From Blautia sp. MSJ-19 (GTDB lineage: Bacteria; Bacillota; Clostridia; Lachnospirales; Lachnospiraceae), in assembly GCF_018918125.1 (NCBI RefSeq), contig NZ_JAHLQA010000029.1, positions 1-64,000 of the forward strand: a stretch of DNA of 64,000 bases. Reading direction: 5' to 3'. Shown in pieces: positions 52,217 through 62,085 of the stretch (the first letter of the stretch is position 1; each line of letters starts with the position of its first letter). Both the position numbers and the translations under genes were made by a program. The notes under the pieces were generated by a model. The model was not told the DNA's origin and made no database searches. It was given only the letters and a program-made list of their open reading frames with translations.

Positions 52217-53200
52217 TTAATATTTTTTATCGGCTTTCTGCTCCAATAATTTTATTGAATTCAGATAATCTTCTTCCACTGCACTAAGGGTTCGAACTTT
52301 ATATTTTTTATATTCATCCGTAGCTTTGTCAACAGCCTGTTTATGTGAGACACTTCCATTTCCCTGTAAAAGTTGTTCACCACTCATAGTCAGAATACGA
52401 TCCAGATGTTCTGCCCAATCCTTCATTGTCATAACCTGTTCACGTTCTGCCTGGCGCTCTGCGAAATCAAGGTATCCTGACACTAGTTGTCCCATTGCTC
52501 GCAATTCTTTTTCAGATAAATAATTCTTTGCGACTACTGCTTCCTTTAATGTTGGCTGATTACCTTTAAAGGTAGTAAGTCCCATAAATTCTTTTTCTGC
52601 ATCAGCTCTGGTATAAATTACTTCTGCCGCAGTCTGTCCATGAATTGCATAATGGATTTTGTTTTGCACTTTTTTAAAAAATGCAATAGATATTTCCGCT
52701 TTCGGGTCATAATCAATACTGGTTGCATAAATTTCCAGGACCTGACGATAGAATACTTTCTCAGATGCGCGGATGTCACGGATTCTCTCCAATAATTCCC
52801 TGAAATATCCACCGCCACCAAGTTTTTTTAAACGCTCGTCATCCATAGCAAAGCCTTTTTTCATATATTCCTTGAGAATATTCATTGCCCAGATTCTGAA
52901 CTGCGTTCCACGTTTGGATTTTACGCGATAACCAACAGAAATAATAACATCAAGATTATAATAATCTACCTGATATGTTTTCCCGTCAGCCGCAGTTGTT
53001 GCAAAATTTGCAACAACTGAATCACGCTGTAATTCACCTTCTGTAAAGATATTTTTTATATGCCGGGAAATAGTTGATTTATCTCGTTGGAACAATTCTG
53101 CCATCTGATCAATAGATAACCATACTGTATCACCATCAAAAGTTGTTTCAACTTTTGTCAGACCATCTTCTGTCGTATAAATGATCATGTTATTTCTCAA
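52217..53200 (-). CDS. RhuM-family protein
   Basis: A 327-residue RhuM (virulence protein)-family member. N-terminal features are GDTVWLSIDQMAELFQRDKS (a helix-turn-helix-like segment), STISRHIKNIFTEGEL, TAADGKTYQVDYYNLDVIIS and VGYRVKSKRGTQFRIWA. The C-terminal half is helical (EVIYTRADAEKEFMGL, RAMGQLVSGYLDFAERQAE). The family is common near restriction and mobile loci; its function is not established. The TTG at 53200 has AAGGAGG at good spacing, while the first ATG (four codons later) is too far. A broken relative sits at 20177-20497. Confidence 0.87.
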   Translation of the reverse strand: MRNNMIIYTTEDGLTKVETTFDGDTVWLSIDQMAELFQRDKSTISRHIKNIFTEGELQRDSVVANFATTAADGKTYQVDYYNLDVIISVGYRVKSKRGTQFRIWAMNILKEYMKKGFAMDDERLKKLGGGGYFRELLERIRDIRASEKVFYRQVLEIYATSIDYDPKAEISIAFFKKVQNKIHYAIHGQTAAEVIYTRADAEKEFMGLTTFKGNQPTLKEAVVAKNYLSEKELRAMGQLVSGYLDFAERQAEREQVMTMKDWAEHLDRILTMSGEQLLQGNGSVSHKQAVDKATDEYKKYKVRTLSAVEEDYLNSIKLLEQKADKKY

Positions 53201-53248
53201 ACAGGTTTCCTCCTTACGGAGTTTAACCAGTTTCCCTATTTGATAGAA

Positions 53249-54619
53249 TTACTGTCTGCCCAAGAGGCACACAGTCTCGACATGCACCGTCTGCGGAAAC
53301 TGGTCAACCCCACATACTTTCTTCAACTCATATCCATTATCACACAAAAATCTCAGATCCCGCGCAAGTGTCGCGCTGTCGCAGCTTACGTAGACGACAC
53401 GTTTCGGCTGCATCTTGAGGATGGTCTTAAGCAGCATCTCGTCACAGCCTTTACGTGGGGGGTCGACTACGATCACATCTGCGTAGACACCGTTTTTCTC
53501 GTATTCTCTCGGCAGGACTTCTTCTGCTTTTCCGACGAAGAATTCCACGTTCTCAATATTATTGATCTGTGCGTTTCGTTTTGCATCTTCGATCGCTGCC
53601 GGGACGATTTCTACGCCTCGGACGAATCTGGCTTTCTGGGCGAGGAAAAGGGAGATTGTTCCGATTCCGCAGTACAGATCCCAGACTGTCTCTTCTCCAT
53701 GGAGGTCTGCATATTCCAGTGCCTTGGAATACAGTTTCCAGGTCTGTTTCGGATTTACCTGGAAGAAGGAAAGCGGCGAGATCTCGTAGGAAATATCTCC
53801 AATCTTATCTGTGATATATTCCTGTCCCCAGATGGTTTTGACCTTGTCGCCAAGGATCACGTTGTTTCGTTTCTTGTTGATGTTCAGGGAAATGCTGGTC
53901 ATTCCCGGGATCTGTCGCAGTTTCTCGATCAGTTCTTTCTGATGTGGAAGATCCTGCCCGTTGATGATCAGACAGACCATCAGCTCCCCTGTAAAGAATC
54001 CATAGCGCACAAAAATATGACGCACCAGTCCCTTGCCTGTCATCTCATCATAAGGACCGATGCCATACTTCTCCATATGTGCGATCACAATATCCAGGAT
54101 CTCCTTGTTCTGCGAAATTCCCAGCGCACAGTCACGGTTCTCGATGATCGCATGGGTACGTCCTGCATAAAATCCTGTGATGATCCTGCCTTCTTTGTTT
54201 CGTCCAACCGGGAACTGTGCCTTGTTTCGATAATGATAAGGCTCGTCCATGCCGATCAGCGGTTCCATCGGAAGGTCACGGAATCCACCAATCCGTTCCA
54301 GATGACCACGGAGTTTCTTTTCTTTAAAAACTTTCTGTTCTTCATAAGATACCGCCTGAAGCTGGCATCCACCACACTGACGGGCAGACGGACATACCGG
54401 CTCTACACGGTATGGAGATGGTTTCAGGATCTCCATCAGACGTCCGTATCCGTAGTTCTTTTTTGCCTTCATGATCTTGGCTGTAACAGTATCTCCAATC
54501 ACTGCGTCCTTTACAAAAACAGTGAAGCCATCAGCTTTGCCAATGCCTTCACCGTCTGTTCCGCAGTCCACGATTTCTAACGTAACAATGTCATTTTTAC
54601 GATATTCCATGAGGATCAT
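53249..54619 (-). CDS. rlmD: 23S rRNA (uracil-C5) methyltransferase with TRAM domain
   Basis: A 456-residue RlmD/RumA-type enzyme. It has the N-terminal TRAM RNA-binding domain (DIVTLEIVDCGTDGEGIGK), the Fe-S cysteines (CPSARQCGGC, about 73-82), SAM motif DLYCGIGTISLFL, VDPPRKGCDE and catalytic YVSCDSATLARDL. Its ATG overlaps the stop of the YhaM-like gene (ATGA), so the two are coupled. This is the more canonical of two paralogues in the window; the other (26429-27790) has a Lys-rich N-terminus instead of TRAM. Confidence 0.92.
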   Translation of the reverse strand: MILMEYRKNDIVTLEIVDCGTDGEGIGKADGFTVFVKDAVIGDTVTAKIMKAKKNYGYGRLMEILKPSPYRVEPVCPSARQCGGCQLQAVSYEEQKVFKEKKLRGHLERIGGFRDLPMEPLIGMDEPYHYRNKAQFPVGRNKEGRIITGFYAGRTHAIIENRDCALGISQNKEILDIVIAHMEKYGIGPYDEMTGKGLVRHIFVRYGFFTGELMVCLIINGQDLPHQKELIEKLRQIPGMTSISLNINKKRNNVILGDKVKTIWGQEYITDKIGDISYEISPLSFFQVNPKQTWKLYSKALEYADLHGEETVWDLYCGIGTISLFLAQKARFVRGVEIVPAAIEDAKRNAQINNIENVEFFVGKAEEVLPREYEKNGVYADVIVVDPPRKGCDEMLLKTILKMQPKRVVYVSCDSATLARDLRFLCDNGYELKKVCGVDQFPQTVHVETVCLLGRQ

Positions 54620-55563
54620 ACGTCTCCTGTTCTTCTCAGATTTGATTCAAAAAGCCTGTTGTATCCAAGCCATTCTTTCTTGCCTTTGTCCGCTGCAAAG
54701 ATCTCTGTCAGAGTCTCCATGCGGGCATCTGTGTTGTCTGCAAGATTCAGTGCTACTGCCTCTGCAAGTGCCGGTTTCTTTGGGGAGCCGTATTCCAGCT
54801 CGCCGTGATGTGCCAGGATGCAGTGTACCAGCTGGTTTTCCAGTGTTTCCGGGAAATCCGGGATTTCTTTTGCCAGATCATGCACCATCTGGGCACCGAT
54901 GATGATATGTCCCAGAAGCTGTCCTTCGTCTGTATAATCATTCATCGGGAAGGAAGAAAGTTCCTTCGTCTTGCCAACATCATGAAGAAGTGATGCTGTG
55001 ATCAGAAGATCTCTCTTAAGAAGCGGATAAGCATTCGCCATATAGTCACAGAGCTTTGTGACACTTAAGGTGTGTTCCATCAGACCACCGATAAAGCCAT
55101 GGTGTACGGTCTTCGCTGCGGAATGCTCCTGGAAAGATTTCAGAAATTCCCTGTCTTCTACAAAAAGTTTATTCAGAAGTGCGGACAGGTATTCGTTCTT
55201 CACGCTCTTAATCATACCAAGGATCTGTCCGTACATATCATCTGTACTATTTTCACTGACCGGAAGATAATCTGCCGGATCGTATTCTCCCTCGTGTGCT
55301 TTGCGGACTCTCTTGATATTTAACTGCATGGCACCTGCAAAAGTCGTCACATCTCCGACAACATCAATGTAATCAAGAGCATCAAAGTCATCGATTCCAA
55401 GAGAATTGGGATCCCAGATCTTGCCATCCAAAACACCAGTTTTGTCCTGCAGAATCAAATTCTCATAAGGTTTGCCATTCTTTGTCATTGCTGACTGCTT
55501 CTGTTTGCAGAGGTAGATCCCATTAAGACGGTCTCCCTCATGTAATTCATTGATAAAACGCAT
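54616..55563 (-). CDS. YhaM-type 3'-5' exoribonuclease (OB fold plus HD domain)
   Basis: A 315-residue protein with an N-terminal OB-fold (GDRLNGIYLCKQKQSAMTK, LILQDKTGVLDGKIWD) and a C-terminal HD domain (FIGGLMEHTLSVTKLCD, ITASLLHDVGKTKELS, HIIIGAQMVHDLA, CILAHHGELEYG). This is the layout of B. subtilis YhaM, which trims RNA and single-stranded DNA 3' ends. It is upstream of and coupled to rlmD, and 13 bases downstream of the HtrA-like gene. Confidence 0.9.
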   Translation of the reverse strand: MRFINELHEGDRLNGIYLCKQKQSAMTKNGKPYENLILQDKTGVLDGKIWDPNSLGIDDFDALDYIDVVGDVTTFAGAMQLNIKRVRKAHEGEYDPADYLPVSENSTDDMYGQILGMIKSVKNEYLSALLNKLFVEDREFLKSFQEHSAAKTVHHGFIGGLMEHTLSVTKLCDYMANAYPLLKRDLLITASLLHDVGKTKELSSFPMNDYTDEGQLLGHIIIGAQMVHDLAKEIPDFPETLENQLVHCILAHHGELEYGSPKKPALAEAVALNLADNTDARMETLTEIFAADKGKKEWLGYNRLFESNLRRTGDV

Positions 55564-55576
55564 TTTTCTTGCCTTC

Positions 55577-56869
55577 CTATTTTTCTTTTATTACTATATT
55601 TAACTCCACATTTACATATGTACCATAGGGATTCTTGCGATATACTTCAAGTTTTACTCTCGATCCTACGATCTGATTCTGAAGAACTGCTGAATACTCA
55701 TTCATCGAAGTGATTTCTTCTCCATTCAATGCATGAACGATATCTGCGCTCTGCACTCCGGCTGTCATCGCCGGAGATTCTTCCTCTACAGAATCCACAT
55801 AAACGCCTCTCGGTATATTCAGATTTTCTGACTGATATTTTGAGATCGTCGCTCCCTGTATTCCAATATAACAGATATCTGCTCCATTTGCCATACCTTC
55901 CAGAAGTGGTCGCAACTGTGCCACTTCAACTGCACGTATCACACTGCTGTTGTCGCTCTCCTGATTGCAAATGATTCCTATAACCTCTCCTTCCATATTC
56001 AGAAGAAGACCACCACCTTCATCACTTCCAACCATGTCTGTCGTAAGCATACCATATTCTTCATCTGCAATCTTCATACTTCCTGTCGTAGAAGTAATCG
56101 TACCACTAACCAGCGAATCATAGTCACCTGTCGGGCTGCCTACTGCAATGACCGGGTCCATCTGTTCTGTATCATCTTCTGCCACAAGCGCTGCCTCAGG
56201 AATGTCATTTTGAGTCGAACTCTTTACTTCTGTAAATGGAACACGAAACACATAAAAACCGGTGCGGATATCCTTTTTGCAAAGCTGTGCATCTGCCATA
56301 TCGCCATTAGAAAATGTCACCTGAAAGGTTCCGGCCTCATTCATTTTGTCTGAATACGTCATTATGTAAAAAGCATCTGCATTCTTTAGAAAAACAAAGC
56401 CCTCTTCTTCTCCGTATTTCAAAAATGAATCATCCAGAAGTCCGGAATCCGTTCCCAGTGCCGCAATCCTTACAAGTGCCTTACGTGGTACTTTTGCTGC
56501 CTCACGTACCTGATCTGACCACGTTTCTGTTGACTCATCCAGACTGTTCTCTGTAGTAGTGCCGTTTACTTCAGGAACTGTTTCCGTGACAGATTTTTCC
56601 TTCGTATGATCCTCATCTGCCATTGCCGTAACAGACGGTGCCAGCGTAACATCTGTATGTTGCTCTGAAGAGTCCCACAATGACCGTATCGTTCCTGGCA
56701 AAAACACCGTTATAGTACCAGCAGCACAGCCACCAAAAATCACTCCACAAGCTGCTGCTGTAAGAAATTTGCGAATAAGAAGCTTCCTGTCTGTCGGACG
56801 CTCTTTTATTGTTTCTTTTATAAAAGGGTAATTCTCCGAAGATGTCTTCCCGTCATTTCGTTTCGTCAT
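55577..56869 (-). CDS. HtrA-like membrane protein with degenerate protease domain and PDZ
   Basis: A 430-residue protein with a cytoplasmic N-terminus, one membrane segment (FLTAAACGVIFGGCAAGTITVF, about 38-60), a trypsin-like beta-barrel and a C-terminal PDZ domain (GVYVDSVEEESPAMTAGVQSADIV). Active HtrA/DegP proteins have a GNSGGP motif. Here the matching stretch is GSDEGGGLLLN, so the nucleophile Ser is absent, and no catalytic His motif (TNxHV) is visible. It is likely a non-catalytic binding or chaperone-like protein. ATG at 56869 follows AGGAG; a start at 56905 is less likely. Confidence 0.8.
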   Translation of the reverse strand: MTKRNDGKTSSENYPFIKETIKERPTDRKLLIRKFLTAAACGVIFGGCAAGTITVFLPGTIRSLWDSSEQHTDVTLAPSVTAMADEDHTKEKSVTETVPEVNGTTTENSLDESTETWSDQVREAAKVPRKALVRIAALGTDSGLLDDSFLKYGEEEGFVFLKNADAFYIMTYSDKMNEAGTFQVTFSNGDMADAQLCKKDIRTGFYVFRVPFTEVKSSTQNDIPEAALVAEDDTEQMDPVIAVGSPTGDYDSLVSGTITSTTGSMKIADEEYGMLTTDMVGSDEGGGLLLNMEGEVIGIICNQESDNSSVIRAVEVAQLRPLLEGMANGADICYIGIQGATISKYQSENLNIPRGVYVDSVEEESPAMTAGVQSADIVHALNGEEITSMNEYSAVLQNQIVGSRVKLEVYRKNPYGTYVNVELNIVIKEK

Positions 56870-57032
56870 AAGAATTCTCCTGTAAATCCCAACCTGATAA
56901 ATCATGTATTATTTTAGCAAAATTTTATGAAGTTTTTATGAACAAAATTTCACATTTTTCTTTTCATTCCCGCCAAAATCATGTAGAATAAAGACTGGTA
57001 AACTAAGCCAATTTGAGCAATGAGGAGTTATT

Positions 57033-59414
57033 ATGAATCAAAAAGCATTAAATGCATTGGAATATCCAAAAATCATAGAAAAACTTACAGACAAAGCATC
57101 TTCTTACATGGGTAAGGAACTCTGTAAAAATCTGGAACCTTCCACAGATCTGGAGACCATCCGTCTGATGCAGGTACAGACCAAAGATGCCCTGACAAGA
57201 TTATTCCAGAAGGGGACTATCTCTTTTGGCAATGTCAAAGATATACGAGGTTCTCTGAAACGTCTGGAAATCGGCAGTTCACTTGGCATTCAGGAAATTC
57301 TTGCTGTCTGTGGACTTCTGGAAAATACTTCCAGAGTCAAAGCCTATTCCCGCAAGGAACGCAACGACCTGCCGGAGGATTCTCTGGACAGTATGTTTGA
57401 CGGACTTTCTCCGCTGACTCCACTGTCTGTTGAAATCCGCAGATGTATTCTCTCTGACGATGAGATCAGTGATGATGCAAGTCCTGCTCTCCGTCAGATC
57501 CGCCGTAACATGAAAATTACCAACGACCGCATCCACACGCAGCTTGCCGGTCTGGTAAATGGCGGTGCACGTACTTATCTGCAGGATTCCGTTATTACCA
57601 TGCGAAATGGCAGATACTGTATTCCTGTCAAAGCAGAATACAAAGGACAGGTCCCTGGTATGATCCACGATCAGTCTTCTACCGGTTCTACTCTGTTTAT
57701 TGAACCAATGTCCGTTGTCAAACTGAACAATGATATGCGTGAACTGGAACTTCAGGAACAAAAAGAAATTGAAGTTATCCTCTCTGACCTCAGCCAGCAG
57801 ATTGCCCTTGAACAGGAAGCAATTACTTTAAACCTTGAACTGATGGTCCAGCTTGACTTCATTTTTGCAAGAGCCGCTCTTGCCATGGAAATGAACGCCA
57901 GCGAACCTGTTTTTAATGATGAAGGACGTATCAATCTAAAAAAAGCACGTCATCCTCTGATCAACAAGAAAAAAGTAGTTCCAATTGATATACGACTTGG
58001 AGATGATTTTGACCTTCTTGTAATCACAGGTCCTAATACCGGTGGTAAAACTGTTTCCCTGAAAACTGTCGGTCTGCTTACACTTATGGGACAGTCCGGG
58101 CTTCATATTCCGACTCTGGATCGAAGCGAACTGGCACTTTTCCACGAAGTTTATGCAGATATCGGGGATGAGCAGAGTATTGAACAGTCATTGAGCACCT
58201 TCTCCTCTCATATGACCAACATTGTTTCTTTCCTGACCAAAGCTGACCGCCATTCACTGGTTCTGTTTGACGAGCTCTGTTCCGGAACAGATCCGACAGA
58301 AGGTGCCGCACTTGCTATCTCCATTCTGTCTTATCTTCATGAGCGAGGCATACGCACCATGGCAACCACCCATTACAGCGAATTGAAGGTCTTTGCACTC
58401 TCTGCTTCCGGTGTAGAAAACGCCTGTTGTGAATTCGATGTAGAAACACTGAGTCCGACCTACCGCCTGCTGATCGGTGTTCCTGGAAAAAGTAATGCAT
58501 TTGCAATTTCCTCCAAACTTGGAATTCCGGAATCAATCATCGAAAAAGCCCGTGAACAGATCAATGAACAGGATGAATCTTTTGAAGATGTACTGTCTTC
58601 TCTGGAAGAAAGCCGTATCACCATTGAAAATGAACGCACCGAGATTGCACAGTACAAACTTGAAATCGAGGCTCTTAAAAAACAGCTGGAAAACAAACAG
58701 GAAAAACTTGATGTTCAGAAAGAACGCATTATCCGCCAGGCTAACGAAGAAGCGCACAAAGTCCTTCAGGATGCCAAAGATTATGCAGATCAGACAATGA
58801 AACTTTTCCACAAATTCCATAACGAATATGTAGACACTGCAGCTGTAGAACGTGAACGTCAGCAGCTTCGCAAACGCCTCAACAAAGCTGAACAGAAAAT
58901 GGCTCAACCGACCGTCAAAAAGAAACCAAAAAAAGAACTGACCGCCAAAGATATCCATCTTGGAGATACCGTTCGTGTGCTCAGCATGAATCTCAAAGGT
59001 ACCATCAGTACCCGGCCGGATTCCAAAGGATATTTATTTGTTCAGATGGGAATCATCCGTTCCAAAGTCCATATCTCTGATCTGGAACTGATCGATGAAC
59101 CAGTGATTACCACTCCATCTCTTTCCCGGACCGGAGCCGGAAAGATCCGCATGTCCAAATCAGCCAGCGTCTCTACTGAAATCAATCTTCTCGGTAAAAC
59201 CGTTGATGAGGCAGTTGCTGAACTGGACAAATATCTGGATGATGCTTATCTTGCACATCTTAAAACCGTTCGAATCGTTCATGGCAAAGGAACCGGTGCC
59301 CTCCGTAAAGGTGTTCACAATTATCTGAAACGCCAGAAACATGTAGCCTCTTACCGACTCGGTGAATTTGGCGAGGGCGATGCCGGTGTAACGATCGTAG
59401 AATTCAAAAAATAA
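57033..59414 (+). CDS. mutS2: Endonuclease/ribosome-rescue ATPase MutS2
   Basis: A 793-residue MutS2. It has helical core and clamp regions, the ABC-type ATPase (Walker A GPNTGGKTVSLKT near 332, DELCSGTDPTEGAALA, MATTHYSELK), a long coiled coil (about 520-620), a KOW-like stretch (DIHLGDTVRVLSM) and a C-terminal Smr nuclease domain (INLLGKTVDEAVAEL, RIVHGKGTGALRKGV). It suppresses recombination and, in Bacillus, helps split collided ribosomes. GAGGAG precedes the ATG. The two-component pair follows after 16 bases. Confidence 0.95.
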   Translation: MNQKALNALEYPKIIEKLTDKASSYMGKELCKNLEPSTDLETIRLMQVQTKDALTRLFQKGTISFGNVKDIRGSLKRLEIGSSLGIQEILAVCGLLENTSRVKAYSRKERNDLPEDSLDSMFDGLSPLTPLSVEIRRCILSDDEISDDASPALRQIRRNMKITNDRIHTQLAGLVNGGARTYLQDSVITMRNGRYCIPVKAEYKGQVPGMIHDQSSTGSTLFIEPMSVVKLNNDMRELELQEQKEIEVILSDLSQQIALEQEAITLNLELMVQLDFIFARAALAMEMNASEPVFNDEGRINLKKARHPLINKKKVVPIDIRLGDDFDLLVITGPNTGGKTVSLKTVGLLTLMGQSGLHIPTLDRSELALFHEVYADIGDEQSIEQSLSTFSSHMTNIVSFLTKADRHSLVLFDELCSGTDPTEGAALAISILSYLHERGIRTMATTHYSELKVFALSASGVENACCEFDVETLSPTYRLLIGVPGKSNAFAISSKLGIPESIIEKAREQINEQDESFEDVLSSLEESRITIENERTEIAQYKLEIEALKKQLENKQEKLDVQKERIIRQANEEAHKVLQDAKDYADQTMKLFHKFHNEYVDTAAVERERQQLRKRLNKAEQKMAQPTVKKKPKKELTAKDIHLGDTVRVLSMNLKGTISTRPDSKGYLFVQMGIIRSKVHISDLELIDEPVITTPSLSRTGAGKIRMSKSASVSTEINLLGKTVDEAVAELDKYLDDAYLAHLKTVRIVHGKGTGALRKGVHNYLKRQKHVASYRLGEFGEGDAGVTIVEFKK

Positions 59415-59430
59415 GGGAAAGGCGAATATT

Positions 59431-60132
59431 ATGGTAACAAAACAGAAAATCTTAATCGTAGATGATGACAACAACATTGCTGAACTGATTTCTTTATATC
59501 TTACAAAAGAATGTTTTGAAACCAGAATTGTCAACGACGGAGAACAGGCTTTAAAAGAGTTTTCCGCTTTCCGGCCAGATCTGATCCTGCTTGATCTGAT
59601 GCTTCCGGGCATCGACGGCTACCAGGTCTGCCGGGAGATCCGTCATACCTCTGACGTTCCGATCATCATGCTTTCCGCAAAGGGTGAAACTTTTGATAAA
59701 GTCCTTGGACTGGAACTCGGTGCTGATGATTACATTATCAAACCTTTTGATACCAAAGAACTAGTTGCACGTGTCCGTGCCGTACTTCGCCGCTTCAAAG
59801 TCCGTCAGCCAGCCAGCAATCCTGATGAAAAATGCGTTAGTTTCCCGGACCTGACGATCAATCTGACCAACTACTCTGTCACTTATATGGGGCGGCAGAT
59901 CGATATGTCTCCGAAGGAACTTGAGCTTCTTTATTTTCTGGCAGCATCTCCAAACCAGGTATTTACCAGAGAACAGCTTCTGGATCATATCTGGGGATAT
60001 GAATATATCGGCGATACCCGCACAGTAGATGTCCATATCAAACGTCTCCGTGAAAAGATCAAGGATCATCCGCAGTGGAGTCTTTCCACTGTCTGGGGCA
60101 TTGGTTACAAATTTGAGGTCAAAAACAAATGA
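59431..60132 (+). CDS. OmpR/PhoB-family response regulator
   Basis: A 233-residue regulator: receiver domain (ILIVDDDNNIAELIS, phosphoacceptor Asp in LILLDLMLPGIDGY, Lys in YIIKPFD) and a C-terminal winged helix (PKELELLYFLAASPNQVFTREQL, TRTVDVHIKRLREKI). GGGAAAGGCG precedes the ATG. It overlaps its kinase gene by 4 bases (ATGA). Targets unknown. Confidence 0.94.
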   Translation: MVTKQKILIVDDDNNIAELISLYLTKECFETRIVNDGEQALKEFSAFRPDLILLDLMLPGIDGYQVCREIRHTSDVPIIMLSAKGETFDKVLGLELGADDYIIKPFDTKELVARVRAVLRRFKVRQPASNPDEKCVSFPDLTINLTNYSVTYMGRQIDMSPKELELLYFLAASPNQVFTREQLLDHIWGYEYIGDTRTVDVHIKRLREKIKDHPQWSLSTVWGIGYKFEVKNK

Positions 60133-61541
60133 AAAAGAAATTGACCACGGCATTTTTTACCGGTTATATCCTGATAGGAGTTCTTGGATTTTTTCTGATA
60201 ACTTATATCGGCTCGCATCTGCTCGAAAACCGTCTTGAGAAATCTATCAGTTCTGACATATACCAGACTGCACACCGCATAGCCGAAAGCAGTCTGGTCA
60301 GCAACAATATCATTTCTTCCAATATGGAAGAAGTAAGAGATAGTCTTTCTCTGGCTGCCAGTTATCCTGACACCATCATATGGATCATCAACAGTAACGG
60401 TCAGATCATCCTCAGCACCCGCAAGGACATTTCGCCTGATAATCCGATTGATTTCGAGGGCTTTAATCCTGCCTCATGGGGAAGCAATTACTACCAGGTC
60501 GGTGATTTCTACGGATATTTCCCGGAAACACGTATGAGTGCCATCGCTCCAATCACAGAAGATATGACAACACGGGGATATGTCGCTATCCATTATCTTA
60601 TGAGCGATCTGTATCAGAACCGCAGCACACTGCTGTGGATCATGCAGCTTTTGTATATCTGCACTTACCTTGTCATAGCTTTCGTACTCTTTTTCTGGTA
60701 CAATCATTACATACGCATACCTTTCAAAGAGATCACCAAAGCTGCTTCGGAATTTGCCAACGGAAATCTGTCTTACCGGATCCCCCTTGATTCTGAGAAC
60801 GAGCTCGGCTATCTGGCAAAGAACATGAACTATATGGCAGACAAATTAAACCGCAACGGAGAATATCAGCGACAGTTTATCTCTAACATTTCGCATGACT
60901 TCCGTTCTCCGCTTACCTCGATCAAAGGTTACGTAGAAGCCATGATTGACGGTACGATTCCTGTCGAGATGCAGGAAAAATATCTCAAGATCATTTCCTA
61001 TGAGGCAGAACGTCTGGAAAAACTTACCCGTGGTCTTCTGACACTGAACGAACTGGATATCCAGAAACGTATGCTCAACGTTCAGCCATTCGATATCAAC
61101 AGTGTCATCAAGGCTACTGCAGCTTCATTTGAAGGCTCCTGTACCAGCAGAAACATTCTTCTGGAGCTGATCTTGTCCGGGCAAAAGCTAATGGCCCAGG
61201 CTGATATGGAACAGATTCAACAGGTTCTCTACAATCTCCTGAGCAATGCGATTAAATTCAGTCCTGACAATTCCACGATTACGATCGAGACCACAGAAAA
61301 GAATGACAAAATTTTTGTTTCTGTCAAAGATCACGGAATAGGAATCCCAAAAGCCAGCCTCCAGAAAATCTGGGAACGTTTCTACAAGATTGACCGGTCC
61401 CGCGGCAAAGATCAAAAAGGCACCGGCCTTGGTCTGGCAATTGTCAAGGAAATCATTCATGCTCATGGACAACACATCAATGTAATCAGCACCGAAGGTG
61501 TTGGCACAGAATTTATTTTTACATTAGAAAAGGCAAAGTAG
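60129..61541 (+). CDS. HAMP-domain sensor histidine kinase
   Basis: A 470-residue membrane kinase. Two membrane segments (about 8-28 and 170-192) bracket a ~140-residue extracellular sensor. A HAMP linker (PFKEITKAASEFANGNLSYR), phosphoacceptor motif FISNISHDFRSPLTSIKG (His near 257), and HATPase (NLLSNAIKFSPDNS, DHGIGIP, GTGLGLAIVKEI) follow. It is coupled to the preceding OmpR-type regulator and is its cognate sensor. The stimulus is unknown. Confidence 0.93.
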   Translation: MKKKLTTAFFTGYILIGVLGFFLITYIGSHLLENRLEKSISSDIYQTAHRIAESSLVSNNIISSNMEEVRDSLSLAASYPDTIIWIINSNGQIILSTRKDISPDNPIDFEGFNPASWGSNYYQVGDFYGYFPETRMSAIAPITEDMTTRGYVAIHYLMSDLYQNRSTLLWIMQLLYICTYLVIAFVLFFWYNHYIRIPFKEITKAASEFANGNLSYRIPLDSENELGYLAKNMNYMADKLNRNGEYQRQFISNISHDFRSPLTSIKGYVEAMIDGTIPVEMQEKYLKIISYEAERLEKLTRGLLTLNELDIQKRMLNVQPFDINSVIKATAASFEGSCTSRNILLELILSGQKLMAQADMEQIQQVLYNLLSNAIKFSPDNSTITIETTEKNDKIFVSVKDHGIGIPKASLQKIWERFYKIDRSRGKDQKGTGLGLAIVKEIIHAHGQHINVISTEGVGTEFIFTLEKAK

Positions 61542-61566
61542 AGTTTTCTCCACTTTGCCTTTTTTC
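61531..61566. terminator. Bidirectional terminator
   Basis: AGGCAAAGT (61531-61539, containing the kinase stop) pairs with ACTTTGCCT (61552-61560), followed by TTTTTT on the plus strand and TTTTCT on the minus strand, so it serves the kinase and the convergent trmL transcript. Confidence 0.85.
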
Positions 61567-61584
61567 TGTATGATAAACTATCAT

Positions 61585-62085
61585 TTATTCCCATGTGTGA
61601 TTGTGAAGCTGTCCCTGAAGCTGCATATGATCAAAATTATTCTGACGTAATGCCTCATAAAGTACAATTGCCACGGAATTACTGAGATTCAGTGAACGTA
61701 TCTCATTGATCATCGGAATACGCACACAGTTATCTTTGTGTTCCATGAGAATTTCTTCCGGGATTCCTGCACTTTCTTTTCCAAACATGATATAACAGTC
61801 TTCTTCGTAATGTACATCTGTATATGTCTTAAGCGCCTTCGTCGTTGCATAATAAATCTTTGCATTTGGATTTTTTTCTACAAAGTCTTCATAATCCAGA
61901 TATGTTGTCACATCAAGATCTTTCCAGTAATCCATGCCGGCCCTTTTGAGTGCTTTTTCACTGAGACTAAATCCCAAAGGTTCGATCAGATGCAATTTCG
62001 TGTCCGTTGCCACACATGTTCTTCCTATATTTCCTGTATTTGCCGGAATCTCTGGTTCCAGCAGTACAATATTAAGCTTTGCCAT
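61585..62085 (-). CDS. trmL: tRNA (cytidine/uridine-34 2'-O)-methyltransferase TrmL
   Basis: A 166-residue SPOUT methyltransferase: LNIVLLEPEIPANTGNIGRTC at the N-terminus, MFGKESAGIPEEIL, and the knot motif IRSLNLSNSVAIVLYEALRQ. It methylates the wobble base of leucine tRNAs. It overlaps the upstream AIR-synthase-like gene by 14 bases on the same strand. Confidence 0.94.
   Translation of the reverse strand: MAKLNIVLLEPEIPANTGNIGRTCVATDTKLHLIEPLGFSLSEKALKRAGMDYWKDLDVTTYLDYEDFVEKNPNAKIYYATTKALKTYTDVHYEEDCYIMFGKESAGIPEEILMEHKDNCVRIPMINEIRSLNLSNSVAIVLYEALRQNNFDHMQLQGQLHNHTWE

Noticed and set aside
53240-54580. A 446-codon open frame on the plus strand
   Set aside because: It lies fully opposite the TRAM-containing RlmD gene, which has clear motifs on the minus strand; the plus frame has no recognisable domain and no ribosome site.
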